DNA of 64,000 nucleotides, from the NCBI RefSeq assembly GCF_010015585.1, contig NW_022985069.1:1858260-1922259 (forward strand). Direction: 5' to 3'. Within the stretch, counting starts at the first letter, position 1. Each line of letters opens with the position of its first letter. The notes under the pieces are model-generated. The model was given only the letters and a program-made list of their open reading frames with translations. It made no database searches and was not told the origin of the DNA. Shown here in pieces: positions 24,704-35,656 of this stretch. Source of the stretch: Eremomyces bilateralis CBS 781.70. Taxonomy: Eukaryota; Ascomycota; Dothideomycetes; Eremomycetales; Eremomycetaceae. A program made the position numbers and the translations under genes.

Positions 24704-25465
24704 TGCGACGAAACCGAGGGCGGGGATTGAATTGACGGGTAAGCTCGCAAGCCTGAATCACACGAAGAGCCTCTATCGTGTTGGCCACTGCATCGATCAG
24801 GGCAGTTCTTATCAATGTGGGTGGAGGAACCGATTTTGTAGGCGGTCGGTTCAAGTGGACACGTAATGAACGCGGTTTAACGATGGCTTCGTCGGTGCTT
24901 TGGGGCGACGTGGAATGGACGGAACAAAGGTCGAAAAGTCCAAGCGAACAAGTAATGATAGAACGCGGAACTGGATTTGAACTAAGTATCAAGGTGATGT
25001 GTCCTTACTCTAGAAATAATCCACAGCTTCAGTTCCTGCGTGACAGGGGATCGGATTGGACTTTGGAGGGACATGTGGCTCAGGCGGGGGATGTGGCTGA
25101 ACATTCCTCCCGCCTCCCCGCCTCCCCGCCTCCCCGCCTCCAGTCCGCTCCGCTCCGCTCCCTATCACTGCACTCCACCGCAGTCCGGCCACTCCAGTTC
25201 CCCCTGCCTTGATAGTCGCCCTGAAGGTCCCGCGGACTACTGTCAAATATGATAGATCCCTAATGAAGCTACTGCCGGGTGACTAGTTGACCATTATGAT
25301 ATTCTTCGTTCATGTCCAGCTATTTGTATGTTAAATCGCTATTATGTTCATTGTTTCCAACCCCTTAGCAGGCTCCCGTGCTCGACCCGATCGTTCCTCC
25401 TTGCGCCTCGCTATGCTATAAGAAAGGAATACCGAAAATCTGACTAAATTTCTCCCCAGGACTTT
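24704..25465. promoter_or_regulatory. SERCA promoter region with C-rich tandem repeat
   Basis: Gap of 762 bases between the SERCA start and the 3' end of the histidine kinase gene. At about 25107-25142 the 8-base unit cctccccg is repeated four times, followed by a run of ccgct units. The repeat is about 400 bases upstream of the SERCA start. Function unknown. Confidence 0.4.
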
Positions 25466-28400
25466 TCAATTAGCATCTGCTGCGCAATGTCCAATGATCA
25501 ACCGCTCCAAGTCTACCAGCTTGTACGGTTTCATCATAAATCCTTTCATACCACTCTTGAGGGCGCGATCGACAGCACCATCAGTGACATCGGCTGTGAC
25601 AGCCAGGATGGTTGGCTGAAGGTTTGCAGACATGTCTCTATCCGGTCCATTCCCTGGAGAATCCCTATGCTCCTCGTCACCGCAACACGTCTCCTTGGCT
25701 GGTCTTGGTCGGATACCTAAAATCCTCTCCGCCGCCTCGTACCCGTCCATAAAAGGCATCCAAAGGTCCATCAAGATAACATCGATCCCTTGATGTGACT
25801 CGCTCTCTCCTCGTCGCCGGTGTGCGCACCAGACTCGGACGGCCTCGGCTCCATCATACGCTTCGTAAATCGAGGACGCGGGATATCCCAGCTTCCTCAG
25901 CATCGATACAAGCAACCTGCGATTGATTGGATTGTCTTCGACAACCAAGAATGTGAGTGGATGTTTCGCTGCCAACTTTCGGTCATGGGGTGGAGCATTC
26001 GGCATCACATATGATCCAAAGTCAGGCAAGCGTGGTCGGCTCGGTAGCCGTTCCGAGGCGGGATTTGCACCGTCGAATGTAGGCTTGCCGCTCCTCTCCG
26101 CTGGTTCAAAAGCCGCGTTAGGTTTCGTTCTGGTATCGACGAATGGATTGGAGGTCGGAGGAGCCTGACCCAAGGACGATGAGGTAGTAGGAAAGCTTGG
26201 TGATTGGGCGTTCGCGATGCCGGGACTCCCGGACTTCCTGGGTTGATCGATGTCGCTGCTTGATCCACGACCGTTTGCACTAGGAGCCGGACTTCCATAT
26301 CGACTAGAGGGCCGGCTGTCCACGGCGGAAGAGTACACATATTCCGCGCTATTGGTCAATGGGATCCGGATTTCAAACTCGGAACCTCGGGAGGGACCAT
26401 CCGTATCGGCTCTGATACAGAAAATATCACCACCAAGGCGTCGTGCGATGCCTTTCGCGACCAATAAGCCCAATCCTAGTCCTTCAGATTGCCTCGTTAG
26501 ACCATCATCTTCTCTTGCAAAGGCCTTGAATAGTTGCGGTAAGAATGCAGGAGGGATTCCTGGACCGGTATCTGTGACGACGATGACTAGATATCTGCCT
26601 AGAATCCTCGGGCGAGACAAAGGCGTGCCGTCTGCAGCAATCGAACCCACATCCCAGGGTTTTATCGGGCTCAATCCACAGCGGATCCATATTGTGCCCG
26701 CATTGGTGAATTTTACCGCATTGAGGACCACGTTCCCGATCAATTTGCTCAGATCTTTCTCGTCCCCAGCCACAATTTCGGGAACGTCATCATCCACACT
26801 CCATTCCACAGACTTGATCCTCTCCTCGCCGCTCGGTGCGATAGTTCTCACTTCAATAATCTCACCATTACCGTTCGGTGTCGCAACTGCCGAGTGCGGA
26901 CGGCCGCCAACTCGTAACGTATCGTTCACAACGAATTGTAATAAGGGTCGGATGGCTGTTTCGCGAGATACACCAGGTCCGGAGCTACTTCCAGCTTTGG
27001 AGTGCAGTGCCAGTTCGTATCCGTCGTCTGGGGAACGACGGTGTGGAGCACTCAATGGAGCACTCAAAGGAGCATCATCTGGACTTTGATCTTCTGGTGT
27101 GCTGCCCTGTCCGCGGGAGTTGCGAGAAACAGCAGTCATTGCTACCTTCGCAGGGACTGGAGTGGAAGGGGTCGGGTGACCAAGACTATCGAAACGACGT
27201 TTTTGGCCACGTGATGGTGAGAGATCGGAGACACCGGTGGAGGTTTGGGGTTTTGTTTCCGATGCTTCCGCCATAGAGAAACCGGCATCCAGATAATCCT
27301 TTGGATGACTCTGACCGGGATGATATACCCCCTGTGGCGTATCCGGAAGACCCATGTTGAGATCATAGGCATGTACGACGTTGTCCGCAGCCTCCACAGC
27401 ACGTCGGGAAGAATCCATTACCACTTCGATGTCGGACTTGAGACGGTCAAATACCTGTCTGACAAGGGATTCCTTTTCGGTCGACCCGAGTCCTTCGGAG
27501 GCTTCTTGCATCGTTGCGTACATCACGTCAAGCATACCAACGACTCCCTGCATCGGGGTACGAAGTTCATGGGATAAGCTCCTCGCATACGGCTTGAGGC
27601 TTTGCGTTTCCGAGACGGCAACATCCTGTGAATCCAGTTTGCCGGCAAACAATGCCGGGGTCGGGAAGTTTGGAGCATCCGGTGTCGAGCTGGAAGTTGG
27701 TGCCTTGGTCGACAGCGACGTATGCGACTCGGATGTTACGCAGATTCCAGTGCTCGATTGCGTCCGAGATCGCAGTTTCAATTCTTCCGCCAAGCTCTCT
27801 TCCTTTCCGAACCCGTGCTCAGTCAGACGGGTTTGCACCAGGTCTTCGAGACTGCGCAAGCACGCTTCAAGGAGAGGCCAGCTTAAGTCTTTGACACGCG
27901 ATTGAAGCAACCCACTCTTTGTCCACATTACACCGAAATGCCCAACGCATTTACCGTCGGTCCAAAGTGGCACCGTCATATATGCCTCGCCCGGGCCTGC
28001 CATGAAATTGGACCGGTTCGGGTTTGCCTCGTGGGGATAAATTCCGGATAACGAATGAGGGATGACCAATGCTCGATCATGCCGCATGGAGGCACAGGGA
28101 CATGAGTGTGCTACGTATTGAACGTCCTCGACCTTTCCGTCAGGTAGGGAAGCCGCCGCAGACGGAGTGGTATGAAATGCTACAGCTTGGTAGCAAGACC
28201 CTAGTGTTCCAAGCGGTGGCATTTCCACAGTTCTGGTGGGATCGTGTGGGAGCAGACGCTTTGATACGAACGCATACTGCGCGCCCATAAGATTTGTTAA
28301 TCCTGTGGTGAGTGCCGCCCAGAATTCGTGATGGGTCATTCGGCTCAAGGAGAGCTTCAACAGGCTCAAACACTCCAGAATATTGGACTCGGCCGGCGTG

Positions 28401-28540
28401 GATACGGCATGGAGAAGTGACGGTGTGGTCGGAAGTTCAGGATCGGTTATGGGTCGATCGGTAATCGACGGAGGAAGAACGTTGAGCGTCATTCTCGGGA
28501 GAAACCTTGGAGGTTCTCCTTGCGATTCCTCTGCAGCCAT
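25466..28540 (-). CDS. Hybrid histidine kinase with GAF domain and receiver
   Basis: Sensor of a phosphorelay. Counting from the Met at 28540 (1024 residues): GAF-like domain at about 45-230; H-box LSHELRTPMQG with the phosphorylated His324; a long Ser/Pro-rich linker; HATPase_c at about 590-745 (NVVLNAVKFTN, VTDTGPGIPP, GLGLGLLVAKG); a disordered segment; and a receiver at about 865-1020 with VVEDNPINRR, phospho-acceptor Asp925 in LMDLWMP, and MMKPYK. No transmembrane segment, so probably cytosolic. The frame is open up to an ATG at 29059, with another at 28672, but sequence upstream of 28540 is not domain-like, so the start is uncertain. I did not assign a fungal HHK group. Single exon. Confidence 0.88.
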   Translation of the reverse strand: MAAEESQGEPPRFLPRMTLNVLPPSITDRPITDPELPTTPSLLHAVSTPAESNILECLSLLKLSLSRMTHHEFWAALTTGLTNLMGAQYAFVSKRLLPHDPTRTVEMPPLGTLGSCYQAVAFHTTPSAAASLPDGKVEDVQYVAHSCPCASMRHDRALVIPHSLSGIYPHEANPNRSNFMAGPGEAYMTVPLWTDGKCVGHFGVMWTKSGLLQSRVKDLSWPLLEACLRSLEDLVQTRLTEHGFGKEESLAEELKLRSRTQSSTGICVTSESHTSLSTKAPTSSSTPDAPNFPTPALFAGKLDSQDVAVSETQSLKPYARSLSHELRTPMQGVVGMLDVMYATMQEASEGLGSTEKESLVRQVFDRLKSDIEVVMDSSRRAVEAADNVVHAYDLNMGLPDTPQGVYHPGQSHPKDYLDAGFSMAEASETKPQTSTGVSDLSPSRGQKRRFDSLGHPTPSTPVPAKVAMTAVSRNSRGQGSTPEDQSPDDAPLSAPLSAPHRRSPDDGYELALHSKAGSSSGPGVSRETAIRPLLQFVVNDTLRVGGRPHSAVATPNGNGEIIEVRTIAPSGEERIKSVEWSVDDDVPEIVAGDEKDLSKLIGNVVLNAVKFTNAGTIWIRCGLSPIKPWDVGSIAADGTPLSRPRILGRYLVIVVTDTGPGIPPAFLPQLFKAFAREDDGLTRQSEGLGLGLLVAKGIARRLGGDIFCIRADTDGPSRGSEFEIRIPLTNSAEYVYSSAVDSRPSSRYGSPAPSANGRGSSSDIDQPRKSGSPGIANAQSPSFPTTSSSLGQAPPTSNPFVDTRTKPNAAFEPAERSGKPTFDGANPASERLPSRPRLPDFGSYVMPNAPPHDRKLAAKHPLTFLVVEDNPINRRLLVSMLRKLGYPASSIYEAYDGAEAVRVWCAHRRRGESESHQGIDVILMDLWMPFMDGYEAAERILGIRPRPAKETCCGDEEHRDSPGNGPDRDMSANLQPTILAVTADVTDGAVDRALKSGMKGFMMKPYKLVDLERLIIGHCAADAN

Positions 28541-30182
28541 CACTCCACCCTCCCTCCAACTAGAAAGCTTCCCTCCGCCAGACTGGATAGTCCTGCCGTG
28601 GGAAGGATCAGGCAGTCCGTCGGTTGATAGAATCGGGGGACACGATTGAGAGCGGTCGATATTTGATACCATGTAGCGTGGGTTTGAGTAATCCGTCCAA
28701 GTCGGTATAAGAAGTTCGGACCATGAATGTGCAACGACGACCGAGACGGAAGTTACGGTACCTGGATTGGAATGACCAAGACGGATCAGCGAGCATACCG
28801 ATCGGGTCGAGTGTCGACGTCTAAACAACGTAGTCCCGCGAAGGAGAGAGGAATTATTTCTAGGTGATCCGAAGCAACGAAGCGAGGAGAAGAAGTCGTG
28901 GTTGAGGGGACACAATCCACCCGCAAAATGAAGTCGTGAGGGGAGTCCAGGTGAATTCGGGATCGGCGCCAGCCAGCGGATCCACACGGTCTGGAGCGTG
29001 CCTAAAGCAGTTAGCGGATGGATGATCTTAAACTTACGCACGATTGCACGAAAGACCAACCGACTTGGTTCTCAGTTTCTCAGCTTCTAGAGTCGGATGG
29101 AGATGGACGAAGAGGGATTTAGAGTTGCACGGGGATTTCTAGACGGTCCAAGTTTCAACCCTCCAAGACGGAAAAGAATGGGATAGAATTGATCTAGAAC
29201 CAGTCAGGAGATGCCGAAAAGACCCAGGTCAGGTCTGGAGGGATGATAACGACCCTGACCGGCATAATTGCATGGAGGGAATCTGATGATGAGATGGGCA
29301 TGGGACATTGGGACAGGCAGATGCTAGCGGATTGCGGCATCCCGTGGTGCCCCGTGGCATCAGATTGCTACCTGTATCTCTACCATGGATTAAACAGCGG
29401 TACGAGAAGCCTGGCGTGGTGCTTCTGTACTCTGTTCATTCTTAATGGTTGAGTCTATCGGTGTCACTCGACGGGAGGTGTGCCGTGAGGCGGGCGTTAT
29501 TCGGTGGGCGCTGCCGGTGCGGAACTGCGGATGTTACGTGGAATTCGGTTGGTGGAAACCCAAAGACTGGGGGCTGGCCGGCTGGGAGGGTTTGACTGTC
29601 GGTAGTAATTCTAGACGGGATTAGCGCCTTTCGGTAGTAGTCTAGACTGGCCGATGATGCCTCCAGCCGCTTTGTCCCTCCTAGAAAGTAGAAGCTCCCC
29701 AAAAACAACCCATCCCCGCCAGCCATACCCGTTTCTTTGGCTTTCGATCATCGATTCAGTCATCAGTGTCTGGGGGTTTAGACCGTTGCGGTTTGACAGG
29801 TCAAAGGCTTAAAGCCCGATGTCTCACGGCATCCGGGGTGGAAGAAATTGATTACTTTTTGTCTACTAAATCGGAGAATCGTACCGGCTTCCTAAATGCA
29901 AAGGAATATAAAGGGGAACAGGAACTCTGTCTTTCGAAAGGCAATAAGAGACGAAAGGAAGCAAGGATTAAGAGTTCTTTACGCCGTGGGGGTATAATAC
30001 TTCAGGACCATCAATTTCTCCCTCTCGACACGGCCTAATTCTTGCACCTCCTACGTACGGAATACTTCATGAACGCTTAACCATCAAATCTGTTACCATC
30101 GCTAGAGCCTTGTCATTCCGTTTCCTGCATTCTCACGATGTCCTTCTCCCTGACTGTACTCGCTGCGCCCGATGTCGAGACG
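28541..30182. other. Upstream region of the histidine kinase gene
   Basis: About 1.6 kb. The kinase frame stays open to 29059, so the first 500 bases may be leader or coding. A GTAAGT...CTAAC...TTTAG pattern at 29037-29002 looks like an intron but would be only 36 nt. Beyond 29100 I see no gene, only short frames on both strands. Confidence 0.35.
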
Positions 30183-31303
30183 TCAAGAAGGCAGCATCAA
30201 AGCCGACGGAGCATTCCCAACAGGTGAACTTTCGGAACTTCCACCGCCCGTGTACATCATCCTCGTGATTCTACAACTCGGTGGGTGTGAGACACTCCAT
30301 GTTACAGTGTGGACAGATCCATTTTCGTTCAGTATACCTTGGAGATGATGATAGAGCTGTCTAGGATTGCCAAACGGCTCCGTACATCCTGGCAATTCAG
30401 AGTTGATGGTATTTCCGGTGCGCTTGGCAGCCATGACGTTCAAGGAGTACTCGTTGTCTGGGAGTCCAGTCAGACATTCGGGTTCCAACTCGCACTAGCA
30501 GACTTGTCCACGATGACAAGGTTGTCTGGATATATTCTGTCCATGGGTTTCCAGACAAATATGCGCCAGATTGCCGCAGCCTTCTCGTCCACATAAGCGT
30601 GAATATTCGAAATTTCCCATTGACAATTGATGTCACTGATGTGCTGAGACACTCCCAAATTCAAGGCAGAATATTACTAGTTACCCGTGGAATTAACTTC
30701 CGCTCCGTAACACCCTATACACCACAGAAGAAAGTGATGGAGGTAAAGTTCGAGAATCCGGAAAACAGGCAGGCGTTGTCCGGAAAGACAACCCCCAAAG
30801 CGTCGTTCGAGAGCTGTGGCCAGGGAATTGCGAGTTTCACTATGGTAAGGCAGTAAGTTGGCCTCGAATTCTTGCATGCATTCCCATGACCAGCATAGGA
30901 TGGCCTCCCGGGATTTCATTGCATCAATGCAATGCGGGAATGTGGGTTGTGCGGATGGCACATCCTCCGGAAATCTTGCCTGGGTGACTATTGTTATTCC
31001 TACTGTTATCCATATTGTTCCTCTTACTAGGGATAGATGCTCACTACCTTCAGGTATATCTAAGTATTGTTGCGCCCCAAACAGAAGGTCATCCATTAGG
31101 CTTGGGAGTTCGAAGTCTATCTAGTCCTCCGGTACCAGCGTTGGAGATCTAGCTGCTGCAGTGGGCGGTGGAACAAGCGTCGTGGCCGTGGGATTCGGAT
31201 TCGGAATTGGCCTCTCGTCTTTGCCGTTCGATGATGAAACGGCGGATGCAGCTGTCTGTGACTTGGACTTCTCCCCTCTCGGGTTGATGTAAGTTCTATA
31301 CAA
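30183..31303 (-). pseudogene. Possible decayed gene, family not recognised
   Basis: A minus-strand frame runs from an ATG at 31303 to a TAG at 31121-31123, then continues in the same frame past an ATG at 31096 to 30677. Across the stop the reading is VPED, stop, IDFELPSLMDD, which looks like one protein interrupted by a single codon. Further down, stretches that look coding lie in other frames, for instance 30664-30470 (WRIFVWKPMDR) and 30488-30183 (LTGLPDNEYSLNV), without obvious introns to join them. I cannot name the family. It may be a relic, a multi-exon gene I failed to splice, or chance. Confidence 0.25.
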
Positions 31304-31819
31304 TACTAGAAAATACCTCTATCGCGCTTTAAGCTAGGCGAAACATTGACTTCGATGGATAGAGAAGAAGGGAATGATTGATTGAAATAAGGAATCCGAA
31401 TGCCGAAGTACAATATTCGAGTATGCCGTGCGAGGGTCACTCCTTTCTCCTCATCCATTTGCCACCACAAGTGGCGTTTGCATCCTCATGAACATTCATA
31501 ATCACTCGGGCTTTGCAATGGTGGTTTGCTCCGGGAGACAATCATCACCCAAGCTCAATCTCGATTGGTTGACACTGACAGCAGACAGACATGAAGTCCG
31601 ATGCAAAAACATACTAATACATTATCGATCCTTGACAACATGCAACCGCTGGTAAGCAAGCCCTGGAACCACATGCCCCATCAACGCCGACTAGAAACCA
31701 AGCCGCAGCCACTCCTCGATATCTCTCTGAAAGAACTTACTATCGGTGCACGATATGATCGGATGAAGAACCCGAATGACCTGGATGGAGAAACAAGATA
31801 AACGATTCATCCTCATAGC
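31304..31819. other. Intergenic region downstream of BIG1
   Basis: Gap of 516 bases at the 3' end of BIG1. Only short frames without recognisable content; no repeat seen. Confidence 0.45.
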
Positions 31820-32988
31820 TCACTGGATTTTCTTGTAGCCACTCGGGCCCATCTCTTTGCTAAATGCGAAGTATGAAACCTGCAGGCCCGAAAGGGCAGA
31901 AATTGCGATGTAGAGGACGAGCAACAAGAGAATGCTGACAATAAGGGTCATAAAGATTGCTGTTGAACAGGATCTGTCAGTGGATGACGACGAAATGGCT
32001 TCGATGACTCCTTACCAGGACTGAAAAATTGATATCGCTCGAATAGTCCGCCTTCAGGGAGGGTGCCCTCTGAATCGTGAGCAGAAACATCCCGCCTCAA
32101 ATCCTCGTGGAGCACGGATGCGAAAGGATCATCCATCTCATATGTCGGGGAGAGATTCTCTTGGGATGGGACGTAGGATGCCGGAGGGGGAGTTGTCGTG
32201 TATAAAAGTGTGAGGGATTGGTTTTCGAATGTGGAAAGCAGGGAATGTAAGAAGGAGTCTGCCGGCGTCAGTTTACATCCATAAGGATTTGAATTTCATG
32301 ACTGACCATAAGATGAAAGCTTGCCTGCTCGGAATTCATCGACGGGGAGCATGGGAAACTCCGCTTTAATGACACGAGGCAGCTCACTTTGGCTCGGAGA
32401 GATGTAGGCTGTACCAGTGTCAATCATGTTGCACATGCCTAGGGGATGAACCTTGGACGCAACCGACCATTTACATCAATATCATCAATTCGAGCATGGC
32501 ATTTCTGAGATAACCACTGTGCTAGCTCGTTGACATCTACGCTTCCGAGAACATTGGGTATAGTCGCTGAAGACCGAACTCGATCCGTATCTTTCTGAAG
32601 GAGCTTTCGGAGGTGAGGGGTCGCATCACCGTCGGTAAAGTCTAAAGGAGATGTACCGGGCTGGCTGATCAGGATATATGTATCGGATGGACAGGTTGAG
32701 AGCACGTCTTTGGTGGACGAGAGGACCGATGAGCCGGACTGGAGGGGGATACTGTCCAGAGAAGATACAGGTATCCTTTGTCAAATGTTAGCTCGTTTAC
32801 ATAGATAAATGCGGTGGCTGATCATGAGAGATAAGGCATCGTACAGCGTACCCGACCCGTGTCAGTGAGGTGAGAACTTACTGGTTGGTAGAGAGGAGGA
32901 AGAAAGGTGAGGTGTTCTGGAATGACGCAGCCAAAGGTAGGGTCATCGCAAGAAGCGAAAGCCGTTGGAGCGCCATAACTGCAACCAT
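31820..32988 (-). CDS. BIG1: BIG1 / VOA1-type ER membrane protein (beta-1,6-glucan assembly)
   Basis: Single-pass ER protein needed for beta-1,6-glucan content of the cell wall; related to V-ATPase assembly factor Voa1. Five exons, 32988..32882, 32775..32468, 32408..32307, 32258..32016 and 31959..31820, join in phase to 299 residues. The N-terminus MVAVMALQRLSLLAMTLPLAAS is a signal peptide, followed by FFLLSTNQ, then LSTCPSDTYILISQPG. The C-terminus has a hydrophobic segment of about 22 residues (IFMTLIVSILLLLVLYIAIS) and then LQVSYFAFSKEMGPSGYKK, the family's conserved tail with a basic cytosolic end. The donor of intron 2 (gtcggt, after codon Asn) is inferred from phase and is the least certain boundary. 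Fungal wall context: GFA1, which makes the chitin precursor, lies 10 kb away, but no linkage is implied. Confidence 0.85.
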
Positions 32989-33607
32989 AGGCACGGAGGT
33001 TGATATGCGCAGGAACCTTCACTGTATGGTACGCCGTTCAAGGCGGAGGTCTTTACAAAATCAATCGTGTTGTCCGGTCTCTGTTGATGGATCGGAGAGC
33101 TTAGAGCTTCGATGTTGAAGCAGTTGGACAGATCACGTGACCTGAATTTCAGGCAGATGTGTAACAACAGTAATCACCATGAATCCGATCGAGTCCGATC
33201 TAATGACATCTAGTGTCAACTGGGAGGATGCGATTCAGTTACGTGGAATTGAACCAGCAGCGAAGGACTGGAGTACATCAACTCCGCAGTATGAATTCCC
33301 AATGTTTTAGACATGATATATTTATCTATAGTACAGTAAAGTCATCCTCCACAATGACCAACCACCCGGACAATGCCGATTGCCTAGATCTATCCCGGAT
33401 AAAACATGCTGTACAGTGGATGCTCATGATATCTCATTGGTTGCATGGCATAAGCCGCCCTGGTTTGGTGTTATTGGAGACATCCGCAACCATTTCGGGG
33501 AAGGTGCCATCCATCAACGTTCAAGAACTAGATCATGGCGTGCAGTCACGCTTAGGGAGGATGCTCGTTGCGTGAGGTCGGGGACATAAGCAAGAAATAC
33601 GAAAGGC
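32989..33607. other. Intergenic region between mL59 and BIG1
   Basis: Gap of 619 bases upstream of BIG1. A 120-codon plus-strand frame (33213-33575) overlaps it but lacks recognisable content or splice logic. No repeats. Confidence 0.45.
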
Positions 33608-34274
33608 TCATTTCGGCCATTTCTTCCAGCCTCTGCCATGTCCCAGCTGCGTCCTGTCAGTATTCTGCGGCAGCGAATCGAATTGAAATAAGACTCACCC
33701 TTTTCCATTCCTCGATCATCGCCGGCATACCGAGCATTGCCTGTCTCCGCTCCTCGAGACGAGATGATAAGGTTCTCTCCCACTTGTGACCCTTCACGCG
33801 CTTTCCTGGTCCAGCGTTTCTCAATCGCAGCCCTTGTTCGATTAACTTTTTCTCCTTGAACCATGTTGCCTTTTTGCTCGCCCATAACAGCTCCTCCACG
33901 CCATGATCTGCTGCCATTTTACACAGCTCCCGCTGTTGCCGCATCGAGTACACCGGTGGACGCCATCGTCCTGTGGAGGGATGCCGCCATGGCTCGAATG
34001 GATTGCGATTGACGGTCGTGTCTGATGCAGTAAGGATTTGCGAAACCGGGGGAGTCGAAGCATCCGTGTCGCTTGTTCCCAAATCTGAGGGGGTCGAGTC
34101 TGTTGAAGCCGGCGAGGAAGAATCAAGGCCAGGAGATGACTTCGGGGCGGCGGACTGAAGGGCTGGCGAAGGCCATCGAGCGAGAAAGCGGACCAGCGGT
34201 ACAGGTAATGATTTGGCTCTATTGATGAGAGCGGATCCAACTACTTCCGCAGCCATGTTCTGCCTGGAGATCAA
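33608..34274 (-). CDS. MRPL25: Mitochondrial large-subunit ribosomal protein mL59 (MRPL25)
   Basis: Exons 34274..33699 and 33646..33608 give 204 residues, or 198 if the second Met (34256, MAAEVVGS) is used. Conserved segments are NPFEPWRHPSTGRWRPPVYSMRQQ, HGVEELLW, KRVKGHKWERT and LEERRQAMLGMPAMIEEWK, followed after the intron by LGHGRGWKKWPK, the family ending. The acceptor is the second of two close AGs (gacag then gacgcag): only the second keeps this ending in frame. An Ala/Ser/Thr/Pro-rich spacer (about 45-85) precedes the conserved part. The N-terminus (INRAKSLPVPLVRFLARWP) is basic and may direct mitochondrial import. Divergent from the proteasome beta-3 gene, 392 bases away. Confidence 0.92.
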
Positions 34275-34666
34275 TGGACATCAATCCATTGACGATAAGC
34301 CGTGGATGTAGGAGCAGTTGGGATACTGTAGGGAATGTGAACAACGAATTCACCATGTCAAATGAACAGAAAACCTGCAGGGGGGTCTTCCTGCAATCCT
34401 GCTCCACAGAATTCTGCATGGGCCATGGAGCTGGAGAGGTGATGCTTGGCGCTACGACCGCGTCTCCGAACTGTCTGCCTTCACAGCTTCACCTCAAGCT
34501 TCATTCATCGTGTTCACCTTAACCTTCCTTCTCTTTGATTTACCTTCTCCAACTCTCCTGATCTTCATTCGAATCCCGGAGTGATACTCTCCATCATCTA
34601 CAGGTTCCTACTCATACCGATTTGTCAACCCCTTAGCAAGACATCATCCCCAGCTTCCTATCAACC
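34275..34666. other. Divergent promoter region, mL59 / proteasome beta-3
   Basis: Gap of 392 bases. A pyrimidine-rich stretch from about 34500 to 34600 precedes PUP3. I looked for the proteasome-associated element GGTGGCAAA and did not see it. Confidence 0.45.
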
Positions 34667-35439
34667 ATGGTGAGCACAGCTCCTTGTCACCGATCTCCGT
34701 ATAACCAGAGCTAACCGTCCGTGCAGTCGTCTCCATTCTCAATAAGTACGCCTACTCGTCCATTACAAAGCCAAAGGTTCGATTCTGACAGCTCTAGATG
34801 GCGGCGCCTGTGTGGCAATGGTCGGGAAGGATTGTGTCGCGATTGCTTGTGACCTCCGGCTGGGTCTCCAAGCCCTGACCGTCTCCAACAACTTCCCAAA
34901 GATATTCCCCTACGGCGACGTATACCTTGGCCTCACAGGTCTAGCAACCGATATTGCAACCGTCTCCGATCTGTTCCGCTTCAAGGTCAACATGTACCGA
35001 TTGCGGGAAGAACGTAATATCAGCCCTCAGACCATGGCCAATCTCGTGTCCTCGACCCTCTACGAACGACGATTCGGTCCCTATTTCATCAGCCCTGTCA
35101 TTGCAGGAATCAACCACACATCGGGGAAACCATTCATCTGCGGATTCGACAGTATCGGCTGCATCGACTTCGCTAAGGACTTCATCGTGAGCGGGACCGC
35201 CAGTGACCAACTATTTGGTACTTGCGAAGGGCTGTGGGAGCCTGACTTGGTACAACCCAAAACACTCTGTTGATGGACGTCGCTAATAGGAACAGGAACC
35301 GGAAGATTTGTTCGAAACCATTTCCCAAGCCTTGCTGAGCGCAGTCGACCGAGATGCCTTGTCAGGCTGGGGAGCACACGTCTATATCATCGAGAAGAAC
35401 AAGGTCACCAAGCGATTATTGAAAGGACGGCAGGATTAG
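34667..35439 (+). CDS. PUP3: 20S proteasome subunit beta-3
   Basis: Structural, non-catalytic beta subunit of the 20S proteasome core. Four exons, 34667..34669, 34727..34745, 34798..35249 and 35296..35439, join in phase to 205 residues, the family length. The first coding exon is the ATG alone. The spliced start is [20 protein letters not shown], with no Thr-exposing propeptide, as expected. Other blocks are [51 protein letters not shown] and [12 protein letters not shown]. The acceptor of intron 2 is gctctag rather than the earlier gacag, because only that restores the INGG motif. On the same strand as the alpha-7 gene, 2.7 kb upstream of it. Confidence 0.96.
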
Positions 35440-35656
35440 ATGGGAAGACATGTTGGTACTCGATGCATCCATATCATGCCAAAGGAGTTCTGGTTCGGGC
35501 TCTTTTCCGCTACTGTATGCTGCTAGAAGTTCAGCACAATACCCAAGCGCTGGCTAATGACATCACCAAATCCGCAGCCCATTTGCTGATTACTCGTGAT
35601 AATGCAGAGATATCCAAAGGCTCAACAGCTCATCTCCACCACTGCGCAGCCGTTAA

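Noticed and set aside
25107-25142. C-rich tandem repeat as a CRISPR-like array
   Set aside because: Units are 8 bases with no spacers, and this is a fungal genome.
28541-29059. N-terminal extension of the histidine kinase by 173 residues
   Set aside because: The frame is open, but its sequence is not domain-like and resembles untranslated leader; kept only as an alternative start.
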